From Culex pipiens pallens (lineage: Eukaryota > Arthropoda > Insecta > Diptera > Culicidae), in the NCBI RefSeq assembly GCF_016801865.2, contig NC_068937.1, positions 72,740,854 to 72,804,853 of the forward strand: 64,000 nucleotides of DNA, read 5' to 3'. The translations under genes were made by a program, and so were the position numbers. This document shows positions 31,469 through 42,712 of the stretch, one piece after another. How positions within the stretch are numbered: the first letter of the stretch is position 1; every line of letters begins with the position of its first letter. A model generated the notes under the pieces. It was not told the DNA's origin. It did not search any database and saw only the letters and a program-made list of their open reading frames with translations.

Positions 31469-32816
31469 CAAAAAAAAAAACTATTGAAATATTCAAAATC
31501 ACTACAACGAGTAAACTACGAACTGTATTTTAAGATGAATGCTCCAAGAGTTCTTACTTGTTCCTGGCGAGTTTTGCACCCACGCAGAGTTGTTGTCATC
31601 TCGATGAAAATGTTCAGAAGTTCTTGTGCTGAAAACAGGTCACTACTGCCTTCACCCGTTGATGTTGGTTGGTTTTCCCTCGGTTGCTGACTGAAGCCTG
31701 GAGGTGTTGTATGCTCTGCAACTTTTTGCCGCTGATTCAACGGCAATGGCTGCAGATTTGGAACCACTCGAACAGATCCTGCTCCTGGTGACGCCAAAGC
31801 AGGAAAATCCACGTCCGTGTATGCTGGTGGTGTTTTGCGACGATTTGATTGGTGCCTCGTCGTCGCTTGCTGCCGAATTTTCACAAACTCAGCTCGTTTT
31901 GGGCAGCTTCGATTCTTGGTAGAATGGTCGCCGCCGCAATTGAAGCATTTAGCTTCGATGTTCTCGTTGATTGTTTCGCAAGCTTGTGTTTTGTGCTCAC
32001 CTCCGCAGATTGCACAACGACTCTTGATGAAACAGTTCCTTCCACCATGTCCAAACTGCAAGCAGTTCGAACATTGCGTCACGTCACGGTGCACTGGACG
32101 ATAACGTTCCCAAGTCACGATGATGTTGAAAATGGCCCGAACTGCTTTCAGCTCAGACGGCGTTGTCGATCCTTTCTCGAGATGAACCAGGTACAGTTGA
32201 TCACGATACTTGATGTCCTTGTTGTGTCTCGTCATCTTGAAGACTTCGATTACGTTCAACTTCAGAGTTTTGAGCTCTTCTTTCAGCACACTCACATCCA
32301 TGTCGTACAGGCCACGGAGGACCTGTTTCATGGGGCGTTTACCTGGATCGTCATGGCTGTAGTATTCAATCTTGGTGTTGTTCAGGAAATCCCGAACGTA
32401 GTTGTAATCCTTTCTGGTAGGTAGCAGAATTTTGAGTCCATCAGCACACAAGCGAATGGAAGCTCGTAAAGCACCAGATTTGATAAACCCGGTCAGCCAC
32501 TTTCGCACCGAATCCGATGACGATGTTTTCACAAAAATGGGTGGCAACTTTTCCCGTCGTTCAAATTCTTCCTTCTCGCTCACGTCCACAGGGAGGGTAG
32601 CAAACTGGTTTCCAGACGAATTTTGAGCGTCCTTGCTCAAACTGCCTGGCTTTGCAGGTAGCGCTTCGGAATTCTTTAGCTTTTTTAAATCTGCCGATCC
32701 TGCTGGTGAGGACCGCCTCTTTTTCTTGCCCTGAGGCATTTTTGCACTTTTTAAGCACTTTTCAGGAGCTAAAATCCAGGAGTACCTCACTGAATGATGG
32801 TCCACAAAGGAATGAT
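31205..32816 (-). mobile_element. ORF1-only LINE derivative (half-LINE)
   Basis: Complete insertion bounded by a perfect 13-bp duplication GCTTTTTCAACCA (31192-31204 and 32817-32829). The element is 1,612 bp: a short leader, a full ORF1, then a 3' UTR with AATAAA at about 31228-31233 on the minus strand. There is no ORF2 and no remnant of it. The 3' UTR contains long T runs (A runs at 31441-31480 on the plus strand). Presumably mobilised by a related Jockey-type LINE; the mammalian HAL1 elements are a parallel. Confidence 0.85.
31516..32739 (-). CDS. Jockey-type ORF1 protein, intact
   Basis: 407 residues from the Met at 32739; the frame is open further upstream into the target duplication, but this Met matches the start of the related copy at 19840. 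Lys/Arg-rich N-terminus; central C2HC-associated domain; zinc knuckles CSNCLQFGHGGRNC, CAICGGEHKTQAC and CFNCGGDHSTKNRSC; C-terminal segment ending LGAFILKYSS. Expected role: RNA-binding and chaperone in retrotransposition. No stop or frameshift is visible. It differs from the copy at 19840 by a few substitutions. Confidence 0.85.
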   Translation of the reverse strand: MPQGKKKRRSSPAGSADLKKLKNSEALPAKPGSLSKDAQNSSGNQFATLPVDVSEKEEFERREKLPPIFVKTSSSDSVRKWLTGFIKSGALRASIRLCADGLKILLPTRKDYNYVRDFLNNTKIEYYSHDDPGKRPMKQVLRGLYDMDVSVLKEELKTLKLNVIEVFKMTRHNKDIKYRDQLYLVHLEKGSTTPSELKAVRAIFNIIVTWERYRPVHRDVTQCSNCLQFGHGGRNCFIKSRCAICGGEHKTQACETINENIEAKCFNCGGDHSTKNRSCPKRAEFVKIRQQATTRHQSNRRKTPPAYTDVDFPALASPGAGSVRVVPNLQPLPLNQRQKVAEHTTPPGFSQQPRENQPTSTGEGSSDLFSAQELLNIFIEMTTTLRGCKTRQEQVRTLGAFILKYSS

Positions 32817-33074
32817 GCTTTTTCAACCACTTTTACACCAACACATGTATACTTTGTTTTCTTGTATTAGTGAACTCATTCATCTTATAGTTTGTTGATG
32901 TATTAGTGCGAGTAGCTTGCTTTTGCGCCTGTATGAGTGAGATGTGCCCATGCCCAAAAATGGTTCCCTTCGAGATATAATAAGAACAAGACGCGTTTCC
33001 ACACAGCATTATTTATTTCCAAATTATTTTCTATTCCTGTGTTGGGCATCCTTCAGGGCGGAACATTCAAGAAT

Positions 33075-33269
33075 CCAGGTTTTTAAGCGAAGATGGCGTT
33101 CGAATGGTGAACGCCCGAAATGTCAAAATCACGCAGTGGTACCAAAATTACGCAAAAAGTGTGCCATGGCATGACAGCCACATTTTTTTTTTCTAATGTT
33201 GGTGCTACTGCGCGATTTTGACATTTCGGGCGTTCACCATTCGAACGCCATCTTCGTTTAAAAACCTGG
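33075..33269. mobile_element. 195-bp palindromic MITE
   Basis: Starts CCAGGTTTTTAAGCGAAGAT and is repeated in inverse at the other end (TTAAAAACCTGG). The duplicated AT on each side is deduced from the empty site CAAGAATTGAG. It carries AAGATGGCG like the MITE in U1. The insertion lies just before the stop codon of the small gene candidate. Confidence 0.88.
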
Positions 33270-33942
33270 ATTGAGAACTTTCGCGGCGCCATCCATGGCT
33301 CGGCAACGAGGCTCGAGCTCTCGCACTCCCGAGTTGATTGATGAACCTGAAAAAACAGAAACAAATTTGTTTAAAAATTTGTTACTCAACACTTTTGTAG
33401 CAACCAGCAGCAACTATTCGTACCCTAGGGGGGTGACACTTCGGTTTTGTCGGGGCTGAAACCTCGAGCTCGGAGCCAGCACCGGTCTGGAACCTTGCCT
33501 GGAACTTTGATTAAAAAGTAGCCATTTTTTCTAACTCTGTTTAGCGTGCATCGCCTGTTAGCTGTCACTCAACAAAATCAAAACAAAAGCACGTTTTTTT
33601 CCAGCCAGGAGTTGCAAGACTTTTTCGCAATTTTTACTAATTTGTGCGTTTCTTCCGATACCGTTACCACCCGCTTGACCTGCACCGTGTTGGGCCGCTG
33701 CTGGTGCAGCCGGAGAACACCCAGAACGAGCGTCGGAACGGATTTTGGCGACGGAAAAAAAGCACTTAGCTAGACACCCGCAAATTGACCGTCATCAGGG
33801 CAGAGGCTTCCATTTTGCTATTTTGCAAGTTTTTCGCGTTGAACGTTCTGTTTGTGGAACGTCTGAGTCGTGTCGCAAGAGGATGCTTCCGGAACCGCGT
33901 AGGACCAAATCCGGCAGAAGCCGGAGGACACGTCGGCCACGT

Positions 33943-34546
33943 ACATCCTGCACGCCGTGCTCGTACACTCCGGGGACAACCACCCGTATACAGCAACCCG
34001 AAGAACGACGGCAAGTGGTGCAAGTTTGACGACGACGTGGTGTCGCGGTGCACTCGCTCGCAACGACGCAATCGTACAGAACTCCGGCGGCACAGCAGCA
34101 ACGCATACATGTTGATGTACGTGCGCGAGTCCACGATTCACGAGGTGTTGGAAGATGTCAAGAGCACCGACATTTCGGACGAGCTGCGGGAGCGGCTAGA
34201 CGAGCAGCGCCGGATGCCGTTGTACTGAGGCACCGAGGCGACCAACTTTATTAACATCAACGTGCTGCTGGAGCACCACCATTTCGGAGCTGGCAGAGAT
34301 GTTCTCGAAGGCGTTTAAGGTGGAGCCGGACAAGATGCGCATGTGGACCGTGTCGAAGAACGGGCTGAGGATACACTAGTTCCAGCTGATCGATGCGAAC
34401 ACGAACGAAACGTGCAGCAAGTACGGCTACCAGGATACGAAGAACTTGTGGACGATCTTTCTGGAGATGGCCTCGCCGGAGACGAACCAGCTGAAGCCGA
34501 TCGAGCAGTTGTGGGGCAGAGGCTGGCCGGGGATTTAGCTAAAGTT
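33943..34546 (+). pseudogene. USP7 (ubiquitin hydrolase) fragment, plus-strand piece
   Basis: YILHAVLVHSGDNH near 33943 matches the end of the USP7 catalytic domain; the next residues expected (the GGHY stretch with the catalytic His) are missing by deletion, and the frame shifts to NPKNDGKWCKFDDDVVSRCT. Then SNAYMLMYVRES and a helical segment into the first ubiquitin-like domain, ending near 34540. Several stops and shifts. USP7 removes ubiquitin from proteins such as p53 and histone regulators; this piece cannot. Confidence 0.82.
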
Positions 34547-34559
34547 CTTACACTTGAAG

Positions 34560-34855
34560 AATTGAATTTCGTACGGATCCACGTTGATCCTGACCGTAGT
34601 TGGATTCCGACGACAAATCCAGCGTAAATCCCGAGTCGTTGGGGTTCAACGTGTCCACGAACAGCACCTCAATCCGGCAGTACAGATCCTTGAGGTACTC
34701 CTCGCACGTCGGGAACTCGTAGCTCTCCACCTCGCCTGCGCTCACCTTCTCGATGATGACGATTGAACCGTTGATCGGGAAAGACAGCGCCGAGTCAATC
34801 ACGAAGAACTCCTGCATCTTGACCACCTTGTTGATATTCGTCACCTCGTGCAGCC
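34560..34855 (-). pseudogene. USP7 fragment, minus-strand piece
   Basis: The opposite strand encodes SIVIIEKVSAGEVESYEF, then PTCEEYLKDLYCRIEVLFVD and LNPNDSGFTLDLSSESNYGQ, matching a later part of the USP7 C-terminal ubiquitin-like region. It is inverted with respect to the preceding fragment, so the gene was captured in pieces or rearranged after capture. Confidence 0.78.
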
Positions 34856-36170
34856 AGATATCCGTGTCCGGCTCTTAGTGGGCTTGCTTGCGACACTCCT
34901 CCTGGAAAAAACGACCTGGCGCGGTCGTGTTGTCCCTTGTGGATCCATCGCGGGAAGATTTTTTTTTCCGCGCCGATAGTGAACTCGAGTTTGGTCAGTG
35001 AAGAATCGAACCTTTTTAACCAAGTTGAGTTATAAGTAATAAAAATACGAAATATTGTAACGGAAAGAAATTTAAAAACAAAAAGATTAGATGATAGGAG
35101 GCAACACATATACACACTAATGAACTGTTAACTCGGGTGTCTGAATAAAACAGGTTGGGGTTATTGGGGATTGTTTTATTGCAATTTACTGGTATAAAAA
35201 CAACACGTGTCGATTAACCAAAACCAAATCGAAATTGACTTCAAAAAGCCTATTCTACAGTCCGATTTAAGGACGCATTAGCTCTTTCGTTTTATCCCCC
35301 ACAAACGGTCACTGGCGTTAAAAAAGGTAATCCCTTTCCAAAAAACCTTCCGTCGTGCAGAGCATTTCTGCTGCATGCGACCGCCCACTGTTGCTGGTGA
35401 AACGGCAGATCTTGGCTTATCTGCGGTTCGAATTGTTCACCAAGATCATGCCGGTGTTGGTTGGCAGCGCCAAACATCCTCTCCAGCACCTGATTCTGCG
35501 GGTAACCCAGATTACGCCAGCTTGTTGTGGATGTGAAGCGTTTCGGAAGCGATCGCGAATAATGCCATCAGGTCCGTAATCAGCATTAAAATGTGTTGCT
35601 GGTGCAGTTGCCATGAATCCCGGCTTATCGGTCAATCCGCTACCGGACCAGTGTGTTTTTGGTGCGGCTGGTGGTTAAACCTTAGGCAACTGCTGCTGTT
35701 GCTAAAAAAAGGACTCCACATCGGCGGCTGAACCAACGGCTGGCTACTGGCTGCAGAAGCTGGGGACAAATTTGGTGGCGGAACATCAGATTCTGGAAGG
35801 GGGACAGTTGTGGTGTTTCAGTGGATATAAAAAATCCGTGGAAGTCCACTGAAACACGATTCATAACACCAAAAAGCGCTTGAGTGTTGCCCGACTTTAA
35901 ACGGTGGCTACCGATCACTTTTGCCACTTGATCGACAGCCGCAAACGTGGAACAAAATCCGGCACCATCTAATTCGGCCATTCCGATGGCTTATTCCACC
36001 AAAAGAACTGTGTTCAAAAGGTAAACAATCAACTTCAAGATGAGCGTGAAGTTTCTAAACGTCAAAAGTTACACTCTCAGCAAATGTACTCAAATTTGGC
36101 AGAAAAGTTGGCTCGGAGTTCAAAAGTTCCGTCTCCGAGCCAGCACCGCGCCCGAAACCTGAAGTGGCAC
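34856..36170. other. Unassigned cargo of the hAT-like element
   Basis: Minus-strand Gln/Pro-rich segment (about 35290-35810) with protein-like composition, for example QVLERMFGAANQHRHDL, interrupted by stops. No family recognised. The rest is AT-rich flanking sequence. Confidence 0.4.
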
Positions 36171-36855
36171 ACTCTTGTTCGTACCTGTTTCGAAGAAACA
36201 AAATGATTTCACGGCGGAGAACATTGAGGGCCGGTTCCAGTTGATTCAGTCCACTAGGAGATGGCTAACTTGTAAAATCTCAGCCAAATTAGCCTTCCGC
36301 AGGGCCAGCGGGAAGAGCAGCAAGCTTTTTTCACATTTTCGCCAAATTTTCTGCGTTTATTGGCAAATTAACTGATTATAAATGAAAAAGTAGCAGCAGA
36401 AACAGAGCGACTTGTTTGAAGCGTGAAAATTTCAAACACAATGAAACGTCAGTTCAAGCTGTCAACCGTCCAGCAAGACGAGCACCAAAGTTCTTCGAAT
36501 ATATAAGGTGTGTCTGATTTGTCACAATAAATGGGTAGTAAAGTTACCTAATATCGAAACAATTTGGCAATGCAGAAATGTAATTACATTTGAAAAATGC
36601 TGAAATAATTACGCAAATTTTTAACTAATCAGGAACACGAAAACAAATTACGATTTCTGTAATAACGTTTTCAAGTCAAACACAAATTCGTCATACCTTT
36701 TGATTCCTAAATTTTTGGTCGAGTATTACTGTTCTTTCACCATTTTATTAGATGGATAAGTATTGTAATATGATGCCTAAAGTATATTGTAATGATTTTT
36801 AATAAAATGTGACAACTTTCAAAATTACCAAAAGATATCTGTGGTAGGTTTAGTA

Positions 36856-38233
36856 ATTATCTTGACATTATTATTTTTGTAACTTCAAACTTTAAAATGC
36901 TCGAGATTGTTCATCTACACGTCCTTAAAGTGCCCCATACTTAAAATAAATGAAATTTTGTTTCATTTTCGAGAAAAACGAAAATTAGTGTCACGGTGGC
37001 TCTTACGGCTTTTTGAAAACTCACCCGAGAAATTGACAAATTGTCAAAATGTCAAAATGTCAAATTGTCAAAATGTCAAAATGTCAAAATGCACGGACAG
37101 GTGAGAAATCACGCACAATCTACGAGAGGGAAACCCGCAAGAAATATTCGAGCTTTTTCAACCACTTTTACACCAACACATGTATACTTTGTTTTCTTGT
37201 ATTAGTGAACTCATTCATCTTATAGTTTGTTGATGTATTAGTGCGAGTAGCTTGCTTTTGCGCCTGTATGAGTGAGATGTGCCCATGCCCAAAAATGGTT
37301 CCCTTCGAGAAATAATAAGAACAAGACGCGTTTCCACACAGAATTATTTATTTCCAAATTATTTTCTTTTCCTGTGTTGGGCATCCTTCAGGGCGGAACA
37401 TTCAAGAATTGAGAACTTTCGCGGCGCCATCCATGGCTCGGCAACGAGGCTCGAGCTCTCGCACTCCCGAGTTGATTGATGAACCTGAAAAGAACAGAAA
37501 CAAATTTGTTTAAAAATTTGTTACTCAACACTTTTGTAGCAACCAGCAGCAACTATTCGTACCTGTTTCAAAGAAACAAAATGATTTCACGGCGGAGAAC
37601 ATTGAGGGCCGGTTCCAGTTGATTCAGTCCACTAGGAGATGGCTAACTTGTAAAATCTCAGCCAAATTAGCCTTCCGCAGGGCCAGCGGGAAGAGCAGCA
37701 AGCTTTTTTCACATTTTCACCAAATTTTCTGCGTTTATTGGCAAATTAACTGATTATGAATGAAAAAGTAGCAGCAGAAACAGAGCGACTTGTTTGAAGC
37801 GTGAAAATTTCAAACACAATGAAACGTCAGTTCAAGCTGTCAACCGTCCAGCAAGACGAGCACCAAAGTTCTTCGAATATATAAGGTGTGTCTGATTTGT
37901 CACAATAAATGGGTAGTAAACTTACCTAATATCGAAACAATTTGGCAATGCAGAAATGTAATTACATTTGGAAAATGCTGAAATAATTACGCAAATTTTT
38001 AACTACTCAGGAACACGAAAACAAATTACGATTTCTGTAATAACGTTTCCAAGTCAAACAGAAATTCGTCATACCTTTTGATTCCTAAATTTTTGGTCGA
38101 GTATTACTGTTCTTTCACCATTGTATTAGATGGATAAGTATTGTAATATGATGCCTAAAGTATATTGTAATGATTTTTAATAAAATGTGACAACTTTCAA
38201 AATTACCAAAAGATATCTGTGGTAGGTTTAGTA
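36856..38233. repeat. 1.4-kb tandem unit U5
   Basis: Complete unit, 1,378 bp, with the shortest octamer block (about six copies) and the same small deletion as U3. Confidence 0.92.
37402..37602 (-). CDS. Small two-exon gene candidate, copy U5
   Basis: Intact. Exon 1 37563-37602, intron 78 bp, exon 2 37402-37484. The exon 1 sequence TTTCAAAGAAAC instead of TTTCGAAGAAAC changes a Phe codon TTC to TTT without changing the product. Confidence 0.42.
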
Positions 38234-38880
38234 ATTATCTTGACATTATTATTTTTGTAACTTCAAACTTTAAAATGCTCAAGATTGTTGATTACAATCA
38301 CGTCCTTAAAGTGCCCCATACTTAAAATAAATGAAATTTTGTTTCATTTTCGAGAAAAACGAAAATTAGTGTAAGAGGTCACGGTGGCTCTTACGGCTTT
38401 TTGAAAACTTACCCGAGAAATTGACAAATTGTCGAACAGTCAAAATGTCAAAATGTCAAAATGTCAAAATGTCAAAATGTCAAAATGTCAAACTGTCAAA
38501 ATGTCAAAATGTCAAATGTCAAAATGTCAAAATGTCAAAATGTCAAAATGTCAAAAGAAGTGGGAAATGCTTCCATGCACGGACAGGTGAGAAATCACGC
38601 ACAATCGAGAGGGAAACCCGCAAGAAATATTCGAGCTTTTTCAACCACTTTTACACCAACACATGTATACTTCGAGGGGCGCGACAATAGTAAAAAATTA
38701 AATACATTTAATTAATTAACTGCAGGAATTAACGAATTAACTTTTGTTTACGATCATAACATCGTCACCTCTCTTTATACCACATTGATTTGACCGACGA
38801 CGTTTGACAGTTCGACATCGCGCGTGATTGTTGTTGTTGCGTTGGTGGAAAATTGTTTTCCTCAAAAAAAAAAATAAAAT

Positions 38881-39740
38881 AACTGGCCCGTACGAGGGAT
38901 CCGTTGGAAACGGTCATCGAGTTCAGGAGACCTGTTGCAGCTGACCAGTACAGAGAATCATCAGGGTTTCCAATCAGCTGGAAGCTCGTCGTCTTCTGCG
39001 ACTGGCGCACCGGGTACCTCCCGACGGGAACAAGTTCGATTTTGACAACATCCCGATTGCCATGGACGACAGGGAGCTACTAGAAGACAGCACCATCTCT
39101 ATGACCTCCAACAGCAAGCGATGAACAGAGGCGCTACTTCCGAACGATGGCTTAAAGCTGATTTCCACCACCGAACCTATGACAAACGGGACCCGATCCC
39201 CGGTCCATCCACCAACCCTGATATCGGATCACAACTCGTTCAAGCCAGCAGCGTCGGCCAGATTGTCATCACAAGCTCTCCTACCACCCAGTCGACGTCT
39301 ACTTTGACCACCCTGAGCAAGAGTAGTCGTCGAGCGGACTCAAAATCCACGTCTCTCAAACCCACTCCAATCCGGCCATCATATTATCGCGAAAGTTCCA
39401 TGAGCAGCAGCAGCTCCACAACAAAACCCCTTCCCCACGAAGTAATACCCCAGCCGAAGTTGTAGTGGCCACCGCAGTTGATTTATCTGATTAGAAATCG
39501 TTGCGAGCCGAACATTCTCAGAAGTAGTGGAGGAAGAATTCCGGTGGCAGTCGCCGCCGAGATGGAACCCGAGTTTAGAAGTTCGTCCAAGGTCGAACCG
39601 GTACCGGCGGCTGTCGCGCACTCGAGAGTCTCATTGGGAGCCACTTCCGAAGCAACCGACTCCAGTTCCAACGCTCAACAATCATCCCAGCTGATCGCCA
39701 TGCCGGCGGAAACATGGATGGACCAGCGAACTTGCTGATC
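38881..39740 (+). pseudogene. Unassigned gene fragment (cargo of element A)
   Basis: Plus-strand protein-like frames broken by stops and shifts: GNKFDFDNIPIAMDDRELLE near 39020-39080, and a Ser/Thr-rich region 39121-39465. Composition and codon use look like a host gene with a low-complexity Ser/Thr region. I do not recognise the family. Confidence 0.45.
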
Positions 39741-40015
39741 GTGGGAAGCATAAAAACAAGCAGATGATTCTTTATTTATTGTTTCAAACTCTAACAACTC
39801 AATGCCAAAAGTACCAACAAAGCAGCTGAATAAAAAAACCAAATAATTATTGCCCTTTTTGTACGGCCATCGTCCTTCTTTCTTCTTTTAGCATTTCGTA
39901 GAAATAAATAATTTGTACACTTCCGGAACCACTGCACGGAACAGTTCCGTCCTGCCGTCTTTAGGCCAGTGCAACCGCCAGCAGCAGTCCGGCGATGTGG
40001 CCACGGGGAAATCCC

Positions 40016-40305
40016 TTATTCAAAGAAACCGCAGCCCATGTCGTCATCGTCCTCGAAATCGGACTCCCCCATCTTCTTTTCCTCTTTCTGCTCCTCGGCG
40101 GCAGCGGCCGGGACAGCACCACCGGACGGAATCGAGGACAGGTTCTCGCGGCCGAAAGCGATCAGTTACTCGACGGACTTGCCATTCAGCTCGATGACCT
40201 CCTTGGTGATGCGGGTTGAGTCAGCTTCAATACCGACCGACCGGCGTTTCGAAAACTGCGCAACTGCGGCGAACGATGTACCACCTTTTGCAGCTACCTA
40301 CTAGC
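40016..40305 (-). pseudogene. 60S acidic ribosomal protein P2 fragment
   Basis: Minus strand: VGIEADSTRITKEVIELNGK, a stop, then LIAFGRENLSSIPSGGAV, an Ala-rich hinge, the charged EEQKEEKK stretch and the C-terminal tail FEDDDDMGCGFFE before TAA at 40016. This is the classic P-protein layout (stalk protein that recruits elongation factors). The N-terminal third is missing or scrambled and there is an internal stop. A 3' flank runs on toward 39850. Confidence 0.85.
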
Positions 40306-40800
40306 AATCTAAATTTACCGAGAAATTTACTTATTCCTTCCAAAAACAAATTTCAAACAAAAAATACTGACCGGCATCGCCACATTTTTCACCAAGATCA
40401 AATTCAACAATAAAACCAAAACAAACTTGACAGGCGGGTGTGCGAAGGAGACGCAAAACAAATCAATGTTTTCGACAAAGCAGGTTGGGCGCTGTCAAAT
40501 GTTAGTTGACAAGAGGAATTTAATTCCTTAATACATTAAATGCGCAAATTAAATACATTAAGCCCAGTTTCACGCCCCTCGTATACTTTGTTTTCTTGTA
40601 TTAGTGAACTCATTCATCTTATAGTTTGTTGATGTATTAGTGCGAGTAGCTTGCTTTTGCACCTGTATGAGTGAGATGTGCCCATGCCCAAAAATGGTTC
40701 CCTTCGAGAAATAATAAGAACAAGACGCGTTTCCACACAGCATTATTTATTTCCAAATTATTTTCTTTTCCTGTGTTGGGCATCCTTCAGGGCAGAACAT

Positions 40801-41001
40801 TCAAGAATTGAGAACTTTCGCGGCGCCATCCATGGCTCGGCAACGAGGCTCGAGCTCTCGCACTCCCGAGTTGATTGATGAACCTGAAAAAAACAGAAAC
40901 AAATTTGTTTAAAAATTTGTTACTCAACACTTTTGTAGCAACCAGCAGCAACTATTCGTACCTGTTTCGAAGAAACAAAATGATTTCACGGCGGAGAACA
41001 T
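40801..41001 (-). CDS. Small two-exon gene candidate, copy U6
   Basis: Intact start, splice sites and stop, intron 78 bp. The only nearby difference is GGCAGAAC for GGCGGAAC after the stop, shared with U7. Confidence 0.4.
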
Positions 41002-42275
41002 TGAGGGCCGGTTCCAGTTGATTCAGTCCACTAGGAGATGGCTAACTTGTAAAATCTCAGCCAAATTAGCCTTCCGCAGGGCCAGCGGGAAGAGCAGCAA
41101 GCTTTTTTTTCACATTTTCACCAAATTTTCTGCGTTTATTGGCAAATTAACTGATTATAAATGAAAAAGTAGCAGCAGAAACAGAGCGACTTGTTTGAAG
41201 CGTGAAAATTTCAAACACAATGAAACGTCAGTTCAAGCTGTCAACCGTCCAGCAAGACGAGCACCAAAGTTCTTCGAATATATAAGGTGTGTCTGATTTG
41301 TCACAATAAATGGGTAGTAAAGTTACCTAATATCGAAACAATTTGGCAATGCAGAAATGTAATTACATTTGAAAAATGCTGAAATAATTACGCAAATTTT
41401 TAACTAATCAGGAACACGAAAACAAAATACGATTTCTGTAATAACGTTTTCAAGTCAAACAGAAATTCGTCATACCTTTTGATTCCTAAATTTTTGGTCG
41501 AGTATTACTGTTCTTTCAGCATTGTATTAGATGGATAAGTATTGTAATATGATGCCTAAAGTATATTGTAATGATTTTTAATAAAATGTGACAACTTTCA
41601 AAATTACCAAAAGATATCTGTGGTAGGTTTAGTAATTATCTTGACATTATTATTTTTGTAACTTCAAACTTTAAAATGCTCGAGATTGTTCATCTACACG
41701 TCCTTAAAGTGCCCCATACTTAAAATAAATGATATTTTGATTCATTTTCGAGAAAAACGAAAATTAGTGTAAGAGGTCACGGTGGCTCTTACGGCTTTTT
41801 GAAAACTCACCCGAGAAATTGACAAATTGTCGAACAGTCAAAATGTCAAAATGTCAAAATGTCAAAATGTCAAAATGTCAAAATGTCAAAATGTCAAAAT
41901 GTCAAAATGTTAAAATGTCAAAATGTCAAAATGTCAAAATGTCAAAATGTCAAAATGTCAAAATGTCAAAATGTCAAAATGTCAAAATGTCAAAATGTCA
42001 AAATGTCAAAATGTCAAAATGTCAAAATGTCAAAATGGCAAAATGTTAAAATGTCAAAAGAAGTGGGAAATGCTTCCATGCACGGACAGGTGAGAAATCA
42101 CGCAAAATATACGAGAGGGAAACCCGCAAGAAATATTCGAGCTTTTTCAACCACTTTTACACCAACACATGTATACTTTGTTTTCTTGTATTAGTGAACT
42201 CATTCATCTTATAGTTTGTTGATGTATTAGTGCGAGTAGCTTGCTTTTGCGCCTGTATGAGTGAGATGTGCCCAT

Positions 42276-42397
42276 AGAGCTATCTAAGCCTGCTCTCACG
42301 CACACTAGCACACCATTTGTTTTGCTGGTGGGTACAAAATTTAACCTCAATCTTTTTCGTGTACGTACACGAAAAACATGCGCACGTAGATAACTCT
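42276..42397. mobile_element. 122-bp MITE
   Basis: Starts AGAGCTATCTA and ends TAGATAACTCT; the AT dinucleotide is duplicated relative to the empty site GTGCCCATGCCC. It contains the palindrome TTTTTCGTGTACGTACACGAAAAA. Confidence 0.85.
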
Positions 42398-42511
42398 ATG
42401 CCCAAAAATGGTTCCCTTCGAGAAATAATAAGAACAAGACGCGTTTCCACACAGCATTATTTATTTCCAAATTTTCTTTTCCTGTGTTGGGCATCCTTCA
42501 GGGCAGAACAT

Positions 42512-42712
42512 TCAAGAATTGAGAACTTTCGCGGCGCCATCCATGGCTCGGCAACGAGGCTCGAGCTCTCGCACTCCCGAGTTGATTGATGAACCTGAAA
42601 AAAACAGAAACAAATTTGTTTAAAAATTTGTTACTCAACACTTTTGTAGCAACCAGCAGCAACTATTCGTACCTGTTTCGAAGAAACAAAATGATTTCAC
42701 GGCGGAGAACAT
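42512..42712 (-). CDS. Small two-exon gene candidate, copy U7
   Basis: Intact copy; start, donor, 78-bp intron, acceptor and stop as in the reference unit. The MITE at 42276 lies beyond the AATAAA, outside the predicted transcript. Confidence 0.4.

Larger units (their letters stand above)
33425..36177. mobile_element. hAT-like element carrying USP7 fragments
   Basis: Bounded by the 8-bp duplication TTCGTACC (33417-33424 and 36178-36185), the hallmark of hAT elements. The ends, CTAGGGGGGTGACACTTC and the complement CAAGAGTGTGCCACTTCAGG, are inverted with mismatches, and GCTCGGAGCCAGCACCG is repeated in the subterminal parts. No transposase; instead the inside is built of host-gene-like pieces, among them two pieces of USP7. 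Region 35100-36000 has a Gln/Pro-rich frame on the minus strand that I could not assign. Confidence 0.82.
33272..36224 (-). pseudogene. Small spliced gene candidate, copy U4 (twice disrupted)
   Basis: Exon 2 (to 33346) has lost its stop to the MITE, and the intron carries the hAT-like element close to the donor. Exon 1 is at 36185-36224. Not functional as it stands. Confidence 0.45.
30726..36855. repeat. 1.4-kb tandem unit U4, with three insertions
   Basis: The unit is expanded to 6.1 kb by an ORF1-only LINE derivative (31205-32816), a 195-bp MITE (33075-33269) and a hAT-like element (33425-36177). All three junctions can be read against the empty sites in sister units. Confidence 0.92.
38673..40581. 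mobile_element. Gene-carrying element A, ends CGAGGGGCG
   Basis: Bounded by TATACTT duplicated on both sides (38666-38672, 40582-40588). Ends CGAGGGGCGCGACAA and TTTCACGCCCCTCG. The outer ~110 bp on the left and ~150 bp on the right are shared with the element at 47033-49081 (for example GAGGAATTTAATTCCTTAAT near the right end), while the insides differ completely. The second copy has an 8-bp duplication, so a hAT-type origin is likely. No transposase. Confidence 0.88.
38234..41634. repeat. 1.4-kb tandem unit U6, with one insertion
   Basis: The unit is interrupted at GTATACTT by the 1.9-kb element 38673-40581; without it the unit is about 1.49 kb. Confidence 0.92.

Noticed and set aside
39121..39465. 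Ser/Thr-rich ORF in element A as an intact gene
   Set aside because: It is only the open part of a longer frame-broken region; there is no matching start and the upstream exon frames do not join.
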